A DNA stretch of 64,000 nt from CAYFZR01 sp046760505 [NCBI: Candidatus Hydrothermarchaeota archaeon] (GTDB lineage Archaea; CAYFZR01), in NCBI GenBank assembly GCA_046760505.1, contig JBHIEG010000006.1:20924-84923 (forward strand), read 5' to 3'. The translations under genes and the position numbers were made by a program. The notes below the pieces were generated by a model. It was given only the letters and a program-made list of their open reading frames with translations, made no database searches and was not told where the DNA came from. Positions 61,678 to 64,000 of the stretch are shown one piece after another. Position 1 is the first letter of the stretch. Each line of letters opens with the position of its first letter.

Positions 61678-63351
61678 TTAGGCGGCTGACCTAATCTTTC
61701 CTTCCTTCTCCCAATCTCTTATGAATCTCCTTATAAGTTTTCCAGTTGGCGTCCTTGGCAGCTCGTCTACGTAACCGAAGAGCCTTGGAAGTTTGTAGAC
61801 CGCTACATAGTCCCTTAGGAAGGTTTTTAACTCTTCCTCAAGTTCTTTTGATGGTTCATAGCCTTCGTTAAGTACGAGAACCGCCTTCGTGTTTTGTCCT
61901 CTTACTGGATCTGGAACCCCTATAACGCCTGCATCTTTGACTGCTGGGTGCTTTTTAAGGGCTTCCTCGATTTCTTCTGGTCCGATACGGTAACCAGAGC
62001 TCTTTATCATATCGTCGTCTCTTGAAACGAAGTATATGTATCCTTCCTCGTCCTGATAGACCATGTCACCCGCTATGTTATAGCCTTCTTTCACACCTTC
62101 CTTTTGCTTCTTCAGAAGCCTGTTATTGTCTGCATGGGGTTTCCAGTACACGGTACCTGTCGGTCCCTTAACTCCCATGGTTCCAATTTCTCCTGGCTTG
62201 CATTCCTCTCCTGTATCAGGGTCGAAGATCTTTATTTCGAATCCTGGCAAAGGCTTTCCTATGGATCCAGGTTTTGGCTCTGGAGCGGTAACGTTTGATG
62301 TAACCAAGTGTACCGCTTCAGTCATTCCTAGACCCTCGTATATGGGCATTCCAGTCTTTTCCTCCCAAGCCTTGAAAGTCTCAGCCCCTAGGGACTCTCC
62401 TCCCGTGGTATACATCCTTATGCTACTCAGATCGTATTTGCTGAAATCTTCTTTCAATAAAACCCTGTATGCGGTTGGAAGACCCGTTAAAACGTTTATC
62501 TTGTGGTCTTCAATCGTCTTTAACATTGCTTCCGGAGTGAACTTTGGTAGCAACGATATGGTTGCTCCAGCAATCCATGGAATTATAGCGAAAGTTCCGT
62601 AGCCAGCTGCAAAGGATACGGGAGCAGAGCCTCCAAGTACCTCTCCAGGTTTAAGTTTCCAGACATGTTTTGCAACAAGATCTGCCTCTATGAGCACTCC
62701 TTGAGCGAAGTGTACGCAGCCTTTAGGAGGACCGGTTGTACCGGATGTATAGAGTATAACCGCTGGATCTGTCTTTTTAATCTTTACAGGTTCAAACTCA
62801 GGTTTTCCTTTCTTCAGCAACTCTTCATAGGATACGTAGCCCTTCTTCTTTATCTCTTCGGGATCTCCGCCTATTACTATAATGTGTTCTATAGATTCTA
62901 ACTCTGGTTTGGCCTTCTCAACTTCTTCTAGCAAACCAGCAAAAACTATTATCGCCTTAGCCTCTGCATTATTCAACGCATATGCTATTTCAAATTTAGA
63001 CCACAGAGGAGACATGGGTACGGGAATTGCACCAATCTTCATGATGGCGAAGTTTGCCACTACTGCTTGGGGAATGTTTGCTGTTCTTATACCCACTCTG
63101 TCGTATTTCTCCAATCCGAGTTCTACCAGACCATTTGCCAGTCTGTTAACGTCCTCGTATACTTGTCTGTAGGTTATTTTTTTGTCTTGGAAGAGTATTG
63201 CGACGTTGTCTCCTCTTCCTTCTTTTATGTTCTTGTCCAGAAGTTCTTCTGCTAAATTTAATTCGTCTGGTAGATCTTCGTAACCCGGAGGCGTTACTAA
63301 ATCAGGCCAGAGATCCTTATCCACGATATAATCTTTGGGTATTTCGCCCAT
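61678..63351 (-). CDS. Acyl-CoA/aryl-CoA ligase (AMP-forming)
   Basis: A 557-residue ANL-superfamily CoA ligase. The P-loop is ILYTSGTTGPPKG, then YTTGGESL and YEGLGMTEAVHL, the adenylate-binding GDMVYQDEEGY, the hinge SRDDDMIKSSGYRIGP and the catalytic Lys in RTPTGKLIRR. The closest types are 2-aminobenzoate- and medium-chain acyl-CoA ligases. It does not have the extra N-terminal domain of acetyl-CoA synthetase. The ATG at 63351 with GAGGTGA upstream is preferred over GTG 63360. A TATA TTATATAA is at about 63396-63403. The substrate is unknown. Confidence 0.9.
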   Translation of the reverse strand: MGEIPKDYIVDKDLWPDLVTPPGYEDLPDELNLAEELLDKNIKEGRGDNVAILFQDKKITYRQVYEDVNRLANGLVELGLEKYDRVGIRTANIPQAVVANFAIMKIGAIPVPMSPLWSKFEIAYALNNAEAKAIIVFAGLLEEVEKAKPELESIEHIIVIGGDPEEIKKKGYVSYEELLKKGKPEFEPVKIKKTDPAVILYTSGTTGPPKGCVHFAQGVLIEADLVAKHVWKLKPGEVLGGSAPVSFAAGYGTFAIIPWIAGATISLLPKFTPEAMLKTIEDHKINVLTGLPTAYRVLLKEDFSKYDLSSIRMYTTGGESLGAETFKAWEEKTGMPIYEGLGMTEAVHLVTSNVTAPEPKPGSIGKPLPGFEIKIFDPDTGEECKPGEIGTMGVKGPTGTVYWKPHADNNRLLKKQKEGVKEGYNIAGDMVYQDEEGYIYFVSRDDDMIKSSGYRIGPEEIEEALKKHPAVKDAGVIGVPDPVRGQNTKAVLVLNEGYEPSKELEEELKTFLRDYVAVYKLPRLFGYVDELPRTPTGKLIRRFIRDWEKEGKIRSAA

Positions 63352-63423
63352 CGCCCTCACCTCAGAATCTCTCTAAAGTTTGTTAATGTTGGGGGGTTAT
63401 ATAAGTCTTATGTTATTTTTTAT

Positions 63424-63439
63424 GACAAATGTATTTGTC
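63424..63439. promoter_or_regulatory. Inverted repeat upstream of the acyl-CoA ligase
   Basis: GACAAAT-GT-ATTTGTC has perfect 7-base arms. It lies about 25 bases upstream of the ligase TATA box on the minus strand, a suitable place for an activator. The TTTGTC half resembles boxes upstream of the pilin at 38975-39031. Confidence 0.45.
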
Positions 63440-63540
63440 TGATTCCCAAGGGTGTTTGCTCTTTTTATGCAGTTTTGTCTCGTCTTGTTTTTTCCGTCAA
63501 ATTTTCGATTAGAGAAAGCATCTTAAGTAAGAACTTTTCT

Positions 63541-63964
63541 CAAACAAATGAGGCAAGAAGGTGGCTAAATCAAGCCGAAAGCGTCCTAAGAGCATCAAAA
63601 GATAGCAGTAGTGCCAAACACTATGAATGGTCTTGTTTTCAAGCTCTACATTACGCGGAGAAGGCTTTGAAGGCATTTTTATTTTTGAAGGGGGTTAGGG
63701 GAATTTTAACTTATTCTGTCAGGAATTAATCCTGGAATGTAATAAATACGAAAATTTTAATGATCCGATGGATTTGGAAGGTCGTTGAATGCACTTTGCA
63801 TTCCTACACGATATCCAAATGGATTGCCAGGAACAAATATTCCAGCGGAGTTTTATACAAAGGAGGATGCTGAAAGATGCATAAAATACGCAGAATCAAT
63901 ATTGAAAAAGAACAATAATCCTTTCGTCTTGGACGTTTTAGAAAGAGGGAGTACTGATCCTTAA
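63541..63964 (+). pseudogene. Decayed HEPN-domain gene
   Basis: Three reading frames together encode a HEPN-domain protein. Frame 1 has EARRWLNQAESVLRASKDS and AEKALKAFLFLKGVRG, then stops at a TAA near 63727. Frame 3 continues as LILECNKYENFNDPMDLEGR, and frame 2 completes it with IPTRYPNGLPGTNIPAEF and ends in TAA at 63964. Two single-base shifts in the same direction explain this. It has no good start codon (the open frame runs back to 63475 without homology). A HEPN partner such as a minimal nucleotidyltransferase is not seen. Assembly errors are possible. Confidence 0.65.
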
Positions 63965-64000
63965 ATTCTCGGTTTGAAATGAAAATAAGCCGCCGGTGGG

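Noticed and set aside
1-64000. CRISPR arrays, insertion sequences and rRNA genes
   Set aside because: No regularly spaced repeats, transposase-like ORFs or rRNA-like sequences were seen on reading the window.

Overview
The window is an AT-rich archaeal chromosome segment. Archaeal markers are a B-family DNA polymerase, PCNA, TFB, TFS, RpoK, a thermosome subunit, class III signal peptide pilins, PurP, an archaeal signal peptidase, Dph6, a PAC2 protein and archaeal-type tRNAs without encoded CCA. GC-rich tRNA stems in an AT-rich background suggest a thermophile (inference). A complete acetyl-CoA decarbonylase/synthase (ACDS, CODH/ACS) operon, a F420-type luciferase-like oxidoreductase and a core-type methionine synthase point to an anaerobe using the Wood-Ljungdahl pathway. 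No methyl-CoM reductase is present here, so methanogenesis is not shown. The lineage is uncertain; Archaeoglobi, Hadarchaeota or Hydrothermarchaeota-like groups would fit.

Region 1 (1-11740, all minus strand) is one tightly packed gene string: cdhA-cdhB-cdhC-cooC-cdhD-cdhE-cooC-DUF166-DUF99-signal peptidase-Nudix-tfs-OB protein-pcn, with gaps of 0-28 bases or overlaps. Region 2 (11.9-20.5 kb) has an unknown helical gene, dph6, core metE, a HExxH protein, a divergent arsM/padR pair with two palindromic operators, purH, purP and an S-layer-like exported protein. Region 3 (20.6-26 kb) has tRNA-Gln, a membrane-tethered HTH-RDD regulator, an eight-haem exported cytochrome with a CGP-CTERM-like tail, an FTR1 permease with a DtxR-type operator, a DUF362 ferredoxin and an exported coiled-coil protein.

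Region 4 (26-33.8 kb) is informational: thermosome, rpoK, a B-box-like zinc protein, TFB, PolB, a HAD phosphatase, a CBS protein and an amidohydrolase. rpoK and TFB lack ATG/GTG/TTG starts at their conserved N-termini. Both have a Shine-Dalgarno sequence 7-8 bases before an ACG. A third gene (DUF362) seems to start at ATA. Region 5 (33.8-43.1 kb) has an orphan LivF-like ATPase and a type IV pilus locus (four pilin-like genes, an ATPase and two platform proteins) interrupted by a vapBC module.

Region 6 (43.2-54.7 kb) is the most unusual part and looks like a signalling island. It holds an AAA+ ATPase, a small membrane protein, a Roadblock/LC7 protein, a fusion of a degenerate KaiC-like domain to a Ras-like small GTPase, three further KaiC-like proteins (two with a His in place of the Walker A Lys), a GvpD-like two-domain KaiC protein, a CheY-like receiver and a MEDS-PAS-PAS histidine kinase, plus an embedded glycoside-hydrolase lipoprotein. 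This resembles a bacterial conservon/MglAB-type GTPase-Roadblock switch combined with archaeal KaiC proteins and a two-component system, next to a pilus locus. Region 7 (54.8-64 kb) has tRNA-Arg, PAC2, pheS, a THUMP-FtsJ methyltransferase, a deacetylase, an FKBP-TPR fusion, an F420-type oxidoreductase, an acyl-CoA ligase and a decayed HEPN gene.
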